Shown piece after piece: positions 54,613 through 61,413 of a stretch of DNA of 64,000 bases (its first letter is position 1; every line of letters starts with the position of its first letter). The notes beneath the pieces are model-generated. The model had not been told where the DNA came from, did no database searches, and was given only the letters and a program-made list of their open reading frames with translations. The position numbers and the translations under genes were made by a program. The stretch comes from Corynebacterium frankenforstense (GTDB lineage Bacteria > Actinomycetota > Actinomycetes > Mycobacteriales > Mycobacteriaceae), in the NCBI RefSeq assembly GCF_030211955.1, contig NZ_JASODI010000007.1, forward strand, positions 1-64,000, read 5' to 3'.

Positions 54613-55565
54613 CCGCGGCGAGCCGTGCGCTCGGCCTCGGGGCCCTGCCGGGCCGGCGCCTCGACGACGCGACCGGTGTCATCGCCGCCGGCGGGCGCTG
54701 GCACGTGCCGCAGCTGCCGGAGCGCGGGGTGCTTGACGACGCCGCGGTGCGCACCGTCGCACTCCTCGACGGCGTGCACGCGGACCTGGGCCCGCGCGGC
54801 TGGGTGCTCTCCGCGCGCCCGCAGCGCGCGAGCTGGGATGCCCGCGACCGGGTGGCCCGCGACCTCGACTGGCTCGAGGAGAACTGGGCCGGGGTGCCGT
54901 GGCTGAAGACCCAGCTGCTCGGGCCCTGGTCGCTGGCTTGCGAGCTGGAACTGCCCAACGGCCACCGCGCGCTGACCGACCGCGGGGCGGTGCGCGACCT
55001 GACCGAGGCGCTCGCCGGCGCGGCCGCTGCGCACGCCGCCGACCTCGTCGCCCGCTTCGGGCTGGCCCAGGAGGCGCTGGCCGTCCAGCTCGACGAGCCG
55101 TGGCTCACGGACGTCGTGGCAGGCCGGGTTCCCGGCACCCACCGCTTCGACGAGATCCGCGCGGTGCCGGCGGAGATCGCCCGCGCCGGGCTGGCCACGA
55201 TAACCGACGCCACGCGGGCGACGGGGGACGAGGACGACCCGCGCGAGGTGCTGCTCAACGCGACCGGGCAGGACTTAGGCGGCGCCGGTGACGACTCGGC
55301 GGCCTGGGGCTTCCCCGGCACGCTGCTGCTCGACCCGCAGCGGCTTGACCCCGCCGGGCTCGACGCACTGGGCGCGCGTCTGGACGCGGGCTCGCGCACG
55401 GGTGTGCGCGGGGCGTCGGCGCGCGACGTCGTCAATCTCCTGTCCCGACTGGGGCTGCGGGAGTCCTCCGGGCTGGTCGACGTGGTCGCCGCGACGGCCG
55501 GGGACCCGGGTGCGGCGCGGGCGGCCTATGAGCGGGCGGCCTCGGCGGCGAAGTCGCTGAACTAG
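54609..55565 (+). CDS. Uncharacterised protein similar to vitamin B12-independent methionine synthase
   Basis: A 318-residue protein overlapping mnmA by 4 bp (ATGA). It has MetE C-terminal-like features, such as [16 protein letters not shown] near residue 100 and the [11 protein letters not shown] strand, but the catalytic zinc ligands of MetE (His, two Cys) are not evident. This homologue follows mnmA in many corynebacteria and is often labelled methionine synthase, though activity is doubtful. I call it MetE-like with unknown role. Confidence 0.7.
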   Translation: MTAASRALGLGALPGRRLDDATGVIAAGGRWHVPQLPERGVLDDAAVRTVALLDGVHADLGPRGWVLSARPQRASWDARDRVARDLDWLEENWAGVPWLKTQLLGPWSLACELELPNGHRALTDRGAVRDLTEALAGAAAAHAADLVARFGLAQEALAVQLDEPWLTDVVAGRVPGTHRFDEIRAVPAEIARAGLATITDATRATGDEDDPREVLLNATGQDLGGAGDDSAAWGFPGTLLLDPQRLDPAGLDALGARLDAGSRTGVRGASARDVVNLLSRLGLRESSGLVDVVAATAGDPGAARAAYERAASAAKSLN

Positions 55566-55575
55566 ACGGCTGCGC

Positions 55576-57018
55576 CTAGTCACGGTCGAGCTCGTGCGGG
55601 TCGCGGGCGCTCAGCGAGATCACCGCGGCCGCCGCGGTGGCCACCGCCGCCAGGCTGAGCGCGACACCGAAGGGGACACCGGAGGGCTCGGCGGCGCCGG
55701 CGGCGGCCTCGGCGGCCAGGCCGATCTGGAGCACCGCGCCGATGGCGGCGGTGCCGAGCACCGCGCCGAGCTGGCGGGTGGTGTTGTAGACCCCCGAGCC
55801 GGCGCCGAGCAGGTCGGGCGGCAGGTCGCCCATCGTGATGCGCGAGTTGGGCGCCCAGACGAAGGCGTTGCCGACCCCGACGCCGACGAGTGCCACACCG
55901 ATGAGGACCAGCGAGCCCGACAGCGACACCGCGGCGCAGAGCAGGGCGATGCCGGCCGACAGCGCGGCGAACCCGGCCGCGCACAGCCGGGCCGGGTTGT
56001 GGCGGTCGACCAGGCGGCCGACGACGGGGGAGAGGGTGGCCGAGACGCCGGCCTGGCAGATCATCATCAGCCCGGAGGTCAGCGGGGAGAGGTGGTGGAC
56101 CTGCTGGAAGTAGAGCATCAGCGGCAGCGGGATGCCCGCGACGGTCATGCCCATCATGAAGATGCTCGCGTTGCCGCCGGAGAAGTTGCGGTTGCCGAAC
56201 ACCCGCAGCGGCACCAGGGGCTCGAGACCGCGGCGCTCGGCGCGGCGTTGCTGGGCGAAAAAGGCCGCGCCGACGATCAGTCCCGCGGCGACGGTGGCGA
56301 AGATCCACGGCGCCCAGCCGGCGTCCTGGCCCTCCTGCAGGCCGAAGACGAGCAGGAAGACCGCCACCAGGGACAGCAGCACGGAGGTCGCGTCGAGGCG
56401 GCGCTCCAGGCGCGGGAACTCGGGCACCACCCGCCAGGCGAAGGCCACGACGGCCACGCCGATGGGCACGTTGATGAAGAAGACCCACTGCCAGCCCCAC
56501 AGCTGGGTGATGATCCCGCCGAAGATGGGCCCGGCCATGCCCGCCAGCCCGGCCGTGGCGCCCCAGATGCCGAGGGCCGCACCCAGGTGGGAGCGCGGGA
56601 AGATGCGGTTGATCACGCTCATCGTCTGGGGGCTGAGCATCGCCGCGGACAGGCCCTGCACCCCGCGCGCGACGATCAGCGCGGTCATGCCCGGGGCCAG
56701 CCCGCAGGCCAGGGAGCTGACGGTGAACAGGCACATGCCCGCGCAGTACATCGTGCGCGGGCCGAAGCGGTCGCCGAGGCGGCCGGTGAACAGCAGCGGC
56801 ACGGCGAAGCAGAGCAGGTAGACGGAGGTGACCCAGATGACCTGGTTGTAGCTGGCGGACATCTCCGCCTGGATGTGCGGGGTGGCCACCGCGACGATGG
56901 TCTGGTCCAGCAGCATCATGAAGAAGCCGACGCAGAGGACCACCAGCGCCGGCCAGCAGCGCTCGAGCGGCAGGGGCAGGTCCTCGTCACGGACGACGTC
57001 GCGGTGGGTGGGGCTCAC
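55576..57018 (-). CDS. MFS drug exporter, DHA2 family
   Basis: A 480-residue transporter with about 14 hydrophobic segments, the DHA2/EmrB-QacA type. Motif D1/A are visible: LDQTIVAVATPHIQ in TM1 and LLFTGRLGDRFGPR after TM2; motif C in TM5 appears as GIWGATAGLAGMAGPIFGG. GTG start at 57018 chosen because a CACAAT -10-like box ends 7 bases before it and there is no upstream ribosome site. Substrate unknown. In C. glutamicum an MFS gene also follows trmU (mnmA) and then ligA; here the next region is foreign. Confidence 0.88.
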   Translation of the reverse strand: MSPTHRDVVRDEDLPLPLERCWPALVVLCVGFFMMLLDQTIVAVATPHIQAEMSASYNQVIWVTSVYLLCFAVPLLFTGRLGDRFGPRTMYCAGMCLFTVSSLACGLAPGMTALIVARGVQGLSAAMLSPQTMSVINRIFPRSHLGAALGIWGATAGLAGMAGPIFGGIITQLWGWQWVFFINVPIGVAVVAFAWRVVPEFPRLERRLDATSVLLSLVAVFLLVFGLQEGQDAGWAPWIFATVAAGLIVGAAFFAQQRRAERRGLEPLVPLRVFGNRNFSGGNASIFMMGMTVAGIPLPLMLYFQQVHHLSPLTSGLMMICQAGVSATLSPVVGRLVDRHNPARLCAAGFAALSAGIALLCAAVSLSGSLVLIGVALVGVGVGNAFVWAPNSRITMGDLPPDLLGAGSGVYNTTRQLGAVLGTAAIGAVLQIGLAAEAAAGAAEPSGVPFGVALSLAAVATAAAAVISLSARDPHELDRD

Positions 57019-57354
57019 CCGGCACATTGTGCCAGGCGCGGGGGCGACGGGAGGCGAACGGTCGCGCGGGGTTTCCCTGAGGGGCGGCGGTCTGGGCGGG
57101 GTTCTCAGGGGTGAACAGGGGAGGCGACGACCCAGGATCAGTGTGAGCAGAACGGTCACGCGGCGAGTCGAACGTGACGGGCGGCCGCGGCGGAATCGGT
57201 CGTAGGAACGGCGGTGTCCAGGGCCCTGAAGCCTCACTTTGGCTGGGAGAAACCGCGCCGAAACTTAAGAAAGCTAGGACCTATTGAGAGCTACCTGAGT
57301 CATAAGTTGAGAAAAAAGAGGAAAAACCTGCGACTTAGATAAGAGAAACGCCGC

Positions 57355-57372
57355 AAAAACGTGAAAAACGTG
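57355..57372. repeat. Perfect 9-bp tandem repeat AAAAACGTG
   Basis: Two adjacent identical 9-mers lie 46-63 bp before the -35 box of the precursor promoter. The position is suitable for an activator, but no regulator gene lies within the visible part of the island. Confidence 0.5.
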
Positions 57373-57417
57373 GAATGTGCAGGGAAAAGCGCCGATTTTC
57401 GGCCTTCGCTCTAGCGG

Positions 57418-57446
57418 TTGCAGGCCAAGAAGGCCGTTGTTACCTT
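57418..57446 (+). promoter_or_regulatory. Promoter of the linaridin-like peptide locus
   Basis: TTGCAG (-35, 57418-57423), a 17-bp spacer and TACCTT (-10, 57441-57446) precede the first precursor gene with a leader of about 105 nt. The spacer holds an inverted repeat GGCC-N5-GGCC at 57423-57435 which could be an operator. Confidence 0.55.
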
Positions 57447-57558
57447 GCCACGCGTCACCCCAGGGTGAAAGGGCGATCCCCGCCACTTCGTACGGTTCAA
57501 GCAACACCTGTCACACACAAGCATCCAGCCATCTTCTCAAGCACAGCAAGGAGAATTC

Positions 57559-57756
57559 ATGTCCACCCTCGAAAACCAGATCAACGCAAACGCCGCCTTT
57601 GAGGGGCCCATCCAGGCCGAGCGAAACGCCACGCTCGCCCCGATCACCGCGACGCCCGCCATCGTCCTGACCGCTGCGAAGGTCGCGGGCTACGTCGCTG
57701 GTGCAGGTGCCGTCACGGGCGCGGCGTACGCGGCCTACCGCCACGTCGCCAACTAA
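57559..57756 (+). CDS. Linaridin-like precursor peptide 1
   Basis: A 65-residue peptide. The leader (about residues 1-30) is Asn/Ala/Glu-rich. Residues 28-33, PITATP, match the PxxxTP motif of linaridin precursors, and residues 31-34, ATPA, equal the start of the cypemycin core. If cleavage is as in cypemycin, the core is Ala31-Asn65 (35 residues): hydrophobic, Ala/Gly/Val-rich, with Thr32, 38 and 53 and no Cys or Ser. It ends in RHVAN. It shares RN-x-x-L-x-PI-x-ATPA with precursor 2. AAGGAG ribosome site. Assignment rests on motif and neighbours. Confidence 0.75.
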   Translation: MSTLENQINANAAFEGPIQAERNATLAPITATPAIVLTAAKVAGYVAGAGAVTGAAYAAYRHVAN

Positions 57757-57780
57757 CCGACTTCACGCAAAGACTGTCCA

Positions 57781-57797
57781 GGAGCAAAAGAAGCTCC
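57781..57797 (+). other. Small stem-loop between the two precursor genes
   Basis: GGAGC-N7-GCTCC forms a 5-bp stem 25 bases after the first precursor stop. Weak, but it could mark an mRNA 3' end or adjust the relative level of precursor 1 against downstream genes. Confidence 0.3.
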
Positions 57798-57884
57798 AGT
57801 ATCACAAAGCTTCTCCAGAATATTCCGTTTCAAAAGTTTCGTGGAGAATCTTAACTGTTCATCGAGACGGAGGAAGTAGAAAAC

Positions 57885-58088
57885 ATGTCCAAGCAGTTCA
57901 ACACCAACATGACCCGCCTCGAAGAGCTGGTCAACGATAGTCTGATCGATCGCAACGAGCTCCACACGCCGATTCTCGCGACCCCCGCCGCCTTCGCCGC
58001 TGCTGCTGTCGCGGGCGCCAAGGGTGCCGGCGCCCTCGTGGCGGCCGCCGGTGTCGGTGCCGCGGTCGCTAAGGCGGCCGGGAACTAA
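57885..58088 (+). CDS. Linaridin-like precursor peptide 2
   Basis: A 67-residue peptide. The leader is more acidic than that of precursor 1 (TRLEELVNDSLIDRNEL). PILATP at residues 29-34 again matches PxxxTP. A cypemycin-type cut before Ala32 would give a 36-residue core of almost only Ala, Gly and Val with two Lys, one Phe, one Leu, one Thr (Thr33), no Ser and no Cys, ending AKAAGN. The ribosome site GGAGGAAG is strong. The two cores could work as a pair. A class IIb bacteriocin is the alternative, but the modification genes downstream favour a RiPP. Confidence 0.75.
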   Translation: MSKQFNTNMTRLEELVNDSLIDRNELHTPILATPAAFAAAAVAGAKGAGALVAAAGVGAAVAKAAGN

Positions 58089-58108
58089 CAGCAACTAAGG
58101 GGAATAAG

Positions 58109-58118
58109 CGCTCGAGCG
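58109..58118. other. Perfect 10-bp palindrome CGCTCGAGCG after precursor 2
   Basis: A short perfect palindrome in the 44-bp gap between precursor 2 and the membrane protein gene. Possible RNA hairpin or chance. Confidence 0.25.
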
Positions 58119-58132
58119 GAATTGCGACGATA

Positions 58133-58966
58133 ATGGTAAACATCCTTTCTAAAGCTTCAAACGTGTACGACCGATACCTAAACGCCGACCCGCTAGTTTC
58201 GGTGGAGCGTGCGTGCGCGATCACTGAAACTGTGGCATCGGTCGAGTATCTGAGCACCACCGCCAGCAGGAAACACGGAGGCCTAAACGATTGGAAATAC
58301 CTCAAGTCGCAATTCCCGCCTGGGGTGGCCACCATCTGGAATAAACTTTCAGAAGAACAGGCCGAAACGATCTTCAAGACAATTCAATGCCTGAGGATCG
58401 GTCATAACTTGATTCTAGCATCGCCGATCAAGAACAATAAGATCAGAGCTTGGTGCAATGTCTTTGAAGCAGGTACACACCTGTTCCTTCAGCCCAAACT
58501 TCTATATGGAACTGACGGCTCGGACCAGCTGTCGTTCCTAGGCAACGCGGCAGCCGCACTAGGACGAGTCGGAGGAAGTGAGACCACCCGAAAAGCCGCG
58601 AGCGACTTCTTGGCTCTACAGGTGATCCTGAGCTACATCGTCGCAGGACTCGCAAAGATGCCTGGAAGCAGATGGGCGAACGGCGATGCGCTCGAAAAAA
58701 TCATGGGTACCCAGACGTACGGCGACAACAAGCTGTACGGCCTGCTCAGGAAATATCCCAAGCTAGGAAAATCCATCACCAGATCAACGGTGATCATCGA
58801 AAGCGCAATGCCTCTGGGGCTGGCGACGAAGGGGAGCACGAAGTTGACGTTGCTTCTATTCGGAATGTTCCACTTGGCTAACGCGAAGTTCATGGGATTG
58901 GGCCGCTTCGTGCTGCCGTTCATCTCGACGTATCCTGCAATCTGGTCTCTGCGGACACGACGATGA
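58133..58966 (+). CDS. HTTM/SdpB-like membrane protein, candidate linaridin H/L-type maturation protein
   Basis: A 277-residue protein with several hydrophobic segments (about 60-80, 160-185, 215-235, 240-265). The segment IVAGLAKMPGSRWANGDALEK resembles the K-x3-W-x-G-x-A-L pattern of HTTM/SdpB proteins, which are related to vitamin K-dependent carboxylase membrane domains. SdpB acts with SdpA to mature the SdpC toxin in Bacillus. In linaridin loci two membrane-associated proteins, LinH and LinL, are needed for modification. It sits right after the precursors, so it is the best candidate for a maturation enzyme. Weak ribosome site. Confidence 0.65.
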   Translation: MVNILSKASNVYDRYLNADPLVSVERACAITETVASVEYLSTTASRKHGGLNDWKYLKSQFPPGVATIWNKLSEEQAETIFKTIQCLRIGHNLILASPIKNNKIRAWCNVFEAGTHLFLQPKLLYGTDGSDQLSFLGNAAAALGRVGGSETTRKAASDFLALQVILSYIVAGLAKMPGSRWANGDALEKIMGTQTYGDNKLYGLLRKYPKLGKSITRSTVIIESAMPLGLATKGSTKLTLLLFGMFHLANAKFMGLGRFVLPFISTYPAIWSLRTRR

Positions 58967-59015
58967 ATTCGCGTAAAACATTGGCCATTGAAGAAAAATA
59001 CGAAGGCGGACGTTT

Positions 59016-59993
59016 ATGAGAAGTGTCACGGAACCAAAGGTCCTTAAAGCTGCAACAACACTCCTTCTTGGGTGCACGGCATTGGGCACGGGATACGCGG
59101 CATTCCAAAACAGCCGCCATGCTCGACCGTATAACGGTTACGAGGTCATCGAAACCAGATCGTCGACCGGAAATATCATCCACGACGCGTACCATCCCGC
59201 CAAGAGCGCCGGAAGTCCGCTATTTGTCATCATTCCCGGCCTTTCTTCGTCCGTATCGTCGGTAGCTGGCCTGGGAGACGCCTTGGCGAGTCTAGGCGGC
59301 GCGGTGCTGCTGCATAACCGGGCGGGCTACGGAGGATCTCAGGTCTTCAACGAAAAGCCGTTCCACATGGGAGAATGTGTCGAGGACCTCAACGCAGTCA
59401 TCCGTGACATTCGCGAAAGCCACGATACTTCCTGGAGCGGAATTTGTCTCGTGGGGCATTCATACGGAGGCTTCGTCGCCCATGAATTCGCGAGGCAGAA
59501 CGAGAGCCTAGTCCACAGCGTCGGCTACATCGATCCTCTGCATCCGAAGGAACTCGTGGACTCTGAAGCGCAAAAGCAGGGCAGTGACGCGGTAGCCCTT
59601 GCGCTACGCACTATCCCCCCGTTCATCCGGTTCGGTGTAGCTGCTCTCTACCGTAAGCAGGCAATTGAGTATGCCAGGGAATACAAATATTTCTCCCGGA
59701 TCAGGGCTGATCTGTTCAGCTCCGACGTGTGGACCGCTTCAAAGCGTGAATGGTCCAGCATCCACCCGTTCCTTCTCGAAGGTCATGCCTTGGAGCCCCT
59801 ACGCGACGGAATCCGTACCAAGCTGTTTGCCGCGCAGGAAACGGTGGACGCCGAATCGTCGCAGGACAATCTCTACCATGAATACAGCAACGATGTCGTC
59901 GTGGTGAAAGAAAGTAACCATCAAACGATCCTCACCGGCCGTAAGGCCGCAAAAGAAATCTCTGAAGGACTTTGGGAGCTGGCAACACGATGA
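59016..59993 (+). CDS. Alpha/beta hydrolase with N-terminal membrane anchor
   Basis: A 325-residue hydrolase. One hydrophobic segment at residues 10-30 (AATTLLLGCTALGTGYAAFQ) would place the enzyme on the outer face. The nucleophile elbow is CLVGHSYGGFVAHEFA (Ser in GHSYGG) with an oxyanion loop before it (VIIPGLSSSV), an Asp in SVGYIDPLHP-like position and a C-terminal His in KESNHQTIL. It lies 49 bp after the HTTM gene. Alpha/beta hydrolase domains are reported in linaridin clusters; cleavage of the leader or another step on the peptide is possible. Not a lipase or esterase I can name. Confidence 0.7.
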   Translation: MRSVTEPKVLKAATTLLLGCTALGTGYAAFQNSRHARPYNGYEVIETRSSTGNIIHDAYHPAKSAGSPLFVIIPGLSSSVSSVAGLGDALASLGGAVLLHNRAGYGGSQVFNEKPFHMGECVEDLNAVIRDIRESHDTSWSGICLVGHSYGGFVAHEFARQNESLVHSVGYIDPLHPKELVDSEAQKQGSDAVALALRTIPPFIRFGVAALYRKQAIEYAREYKYFSRIRADLFSSDVWTASKREWSSIHPFLLEGHALEPLRDGIRTKLFAAQETVDAESSQDNLYHEYSNDVVVVKESNHQTILTGRKAAKEISEGLWELATR

Positions 59994-60586
59994 AATCCTA
60001 TTGGAGACGAGCTTTCGATCATCTCGTCGTAGGGACGTTCGGTGCGTGGCTGGTTGCGACGGTACTGAGCCAGCACCCGGATTCGGCGCTCGATCGCGTC
60101 CGTCGATGGGACGACGGCGTGGGGAATACGGTCATCCCGAACTGGAGATTCTTCGCGCCGAATCCGGCTGTCGAGGACGTACGCATTATGTATCGATTCG
60201 CTAACAAGGAGCGAACAGAGCATAGTGCTTGGAAAGAATTGCAAACGATATCTCCGCGTTCGATTGCGCAAGTACTTTGGTTTCCGGGGCGCCGTGAAGA
60301 AAAGGCCGTGTTCGACGCTCACCAGACGATCATGGTCGGTATGGGTACACTAGCGAGCGGAAAAGATGTCGGTGGCCGACTCGAAAAAGCGGTGAACGAT
60401 TCGATCACTCTTCTCAACGAGTTCGTCTTGCGGAAAGCCGAAGTCCCGACGACGGCTGACTGCCTTCAGGTTATGCTTGTTCGTTTCGCAGGCAACGACC
60501 CTGAGGCAAGGCCAATCTGCGATGCCGTGCTCGATTACTTCGAGATTGAAGATGAGGCCGAATACATTTTAAAGGTTAAGGCGTGA
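59990..60586 (+). CDS. SdpA-like protein, candidate partner of the HTTM protein
   Basis: A 198-residue protein with an N-terminal hydrophobic segment (FDHLVVGTFGAWLVATVL, about residues 8-25). The motif NWRFFAPNPAVEDVRIMYR near residues 52-70 is typical of proteins encoded beside HTTM/SdpB membrane proteins (W-x-FFAPNP). The ATG overlaps the hydrolase stop (ATGA). In SDP-type systems SdpA and SdpB form one maturation complex, so this and the HTTM protein may be one functional unit. The longer reading starting 18 bases earlier is not supported by a ribosome site. Confidence 0.65.
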   Translation: MKSYWRRAFDHLVVGTFGAWLVATVLSQHPDSALDRVRRWDDGVGNTVIPNWRFFAPNPAVEDVRIMYRFANKERTEHSAWKELQTISPRSIAQVLWFPGRREEKAVFDAHQTIMVGMGTLASGKDVGGRLEKAVNDSITLLNEFVLRKAEVPTTADCLQVMLVRFAGNDPEARPICDAVLDYFEIEDEAEYILKVKA

Positions 60587-61311
60587 GTAGATTGAACAAG
60601 CTAAACCAGGATCCATTTTACTGTAATACGACGATGGTCAAGTTGTATGACGAACTAATGGAGACCGTCGACCCCGATGTGGATCATGTGGGATGGCTGC
60701 GCGGAGCCGTCGGCTCCGACTGGCCGCGAGAGATATTGGATTACGGTGCTGGCTCCGGCCGGGTTTTGAAGAAGCTGAGGCGGTCCGGCTGTACATCCAC
60801 TTTCCACGCGGTCGAGCCTGATGAGAGCTTTGCGAAGCTATTATCCGACGACTCTGAAATCGCCCCGGTCCACGTGGAAAACAATCTTTCGGCGATTGAC
60901 GCTACAAACATCGGCCTCGTGTTTTGTACCTATGGGTCGCTGCAATACGTATCGGGAATCGAGGCGATTGTCGAAGAGTTGACTGATATACACCGAATCG
61001 TCGAGTCCGGTAGCGGCGTTTGCGCGCTCGAGTTGTTTTCGAGCGAGGCTTACGACGAAATCGAAGAGCCCATGACCGTGCCGATCTATCTGGCTGACAA
61101 GATGTGGCAAATGACGCTAAACGTCGAACACTTCGACGATGGCCTCATGACTTCAACGACGGAACTGCGGGACGGCGAGGAATTCGCGGTGATGAGGGAG
61201 ACGGTTCTTCCGGTCTCTGTTGAAACGACTCGCGATTTGTTCGCCGAGGCGAATTTCCAAAATATCTCAGTCAAGCGTCATGGTGCATACAATCGGTGCG
61301 TTGCATCATAA
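60583..61311 (+). CDS. SAM-dependent methyltransferase, CypM-like candidate
   Basis: A 242-residue class I methyltransferase, GTG start overlapping the preceding stop (GTGA). SAM loop ILDYGAGSGRVLKKL near residues 49-63, acidic HAVEPDESF, then VFCTYGSLQYVSG in the motif IV position. Size fits CypM of the cypemycin cluster, which dimethylates the N-terminal Ala of the core. Both precursors here would expose an N-terminal Ala after cleavage. The inference is from size, fold and context. Small-molecule methyltransferases of similar size exist. Confidence 0.72.
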   Translation: MSRLNKLNQDPFYCNTTMVKLYDELMETVDPDVDHVGWLRGAVGSDWPREILDYGAGSGRVLKKLRRSGCTSTFHAVEPDESFAKLLSDDSEIAPVHVENNLSAIDATNIGLVFCTYGSLQYVSGIEAIVEELTDIHRIVESGSGVCALELFSSEAYDEIEEPMTVPIYLADKMWQMTLNVEHFDDGLMTSTTELRDGEEFAVMRETVLPVSVETTRDLFAEANFQNISVKRHGAYNRCVAS

Positions 61312-61379
61312 GCGATCAGGCTTTCTAGGCCCGTCCACGGCTAGCCGTCGCGTCGGGCGGTGGATACGTGATCCACGCT

Positions 61380-61413
61380 TTGACAGTCAGGTTAAGGTAA
61401 AAGGGGTAATATT
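61380..61413 (+). promoter_or_regulatory. Possible internal promoter before the ABC exporter
   Basis: TTGACA (61380-61385) and TAATAT (61407-61412) are 21 bp apart, longer than ideal. An inverted repeat GTGGAT-N5-ATCCAC at 61360-61376 lies just upstream. The 102-bp gap is the largest inside the locus after the precursors, so a separate promoter for export and immunity is possible. AAAAGGGG before the TTG serves as ribosome site. Confidence 0.35.

Larger units (their letters stand above)
57019..57558. promoter_or_regulatory. Left border of the peptide locus: 540-bp non-coding region
   Basis: The first half (to about 57240) is GC-rich and contains nothing I can name. From about 57240 the base composition drops sharply, with A-rich runs. 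A perfect tandem 9-bp repeat AAAAACGTG lies at 57355-57372, and the promoter for the peptide genes at 57418-57446. No tRNA, integrase or attachment site is visible at the border. Confidence 0.6.

Noticed and set aside
57019..57240. tRNA or attachment site at the left border of the island
   Set aside because: I could not find a cloverleaf or a direct repeat with the right edge of the window.
57559..58088. Unmodified two-peptide (class IIb) bacteriocin
   Set aside because: Gly/Ala-rich helices would fit, but there is no double-glycine leader, no peptidase-containing exporter, and maturation-type genes are present. Kept as an alternative.
58133..60586. Sporulation-delaying-protein (SDP) toxin operon
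   Set aside because: SdpA/SdpB-like features are present, but the precursors are far shorter than SdpC, with no SdpC-type signal peptide, and no SdpI/SdpR is seen.
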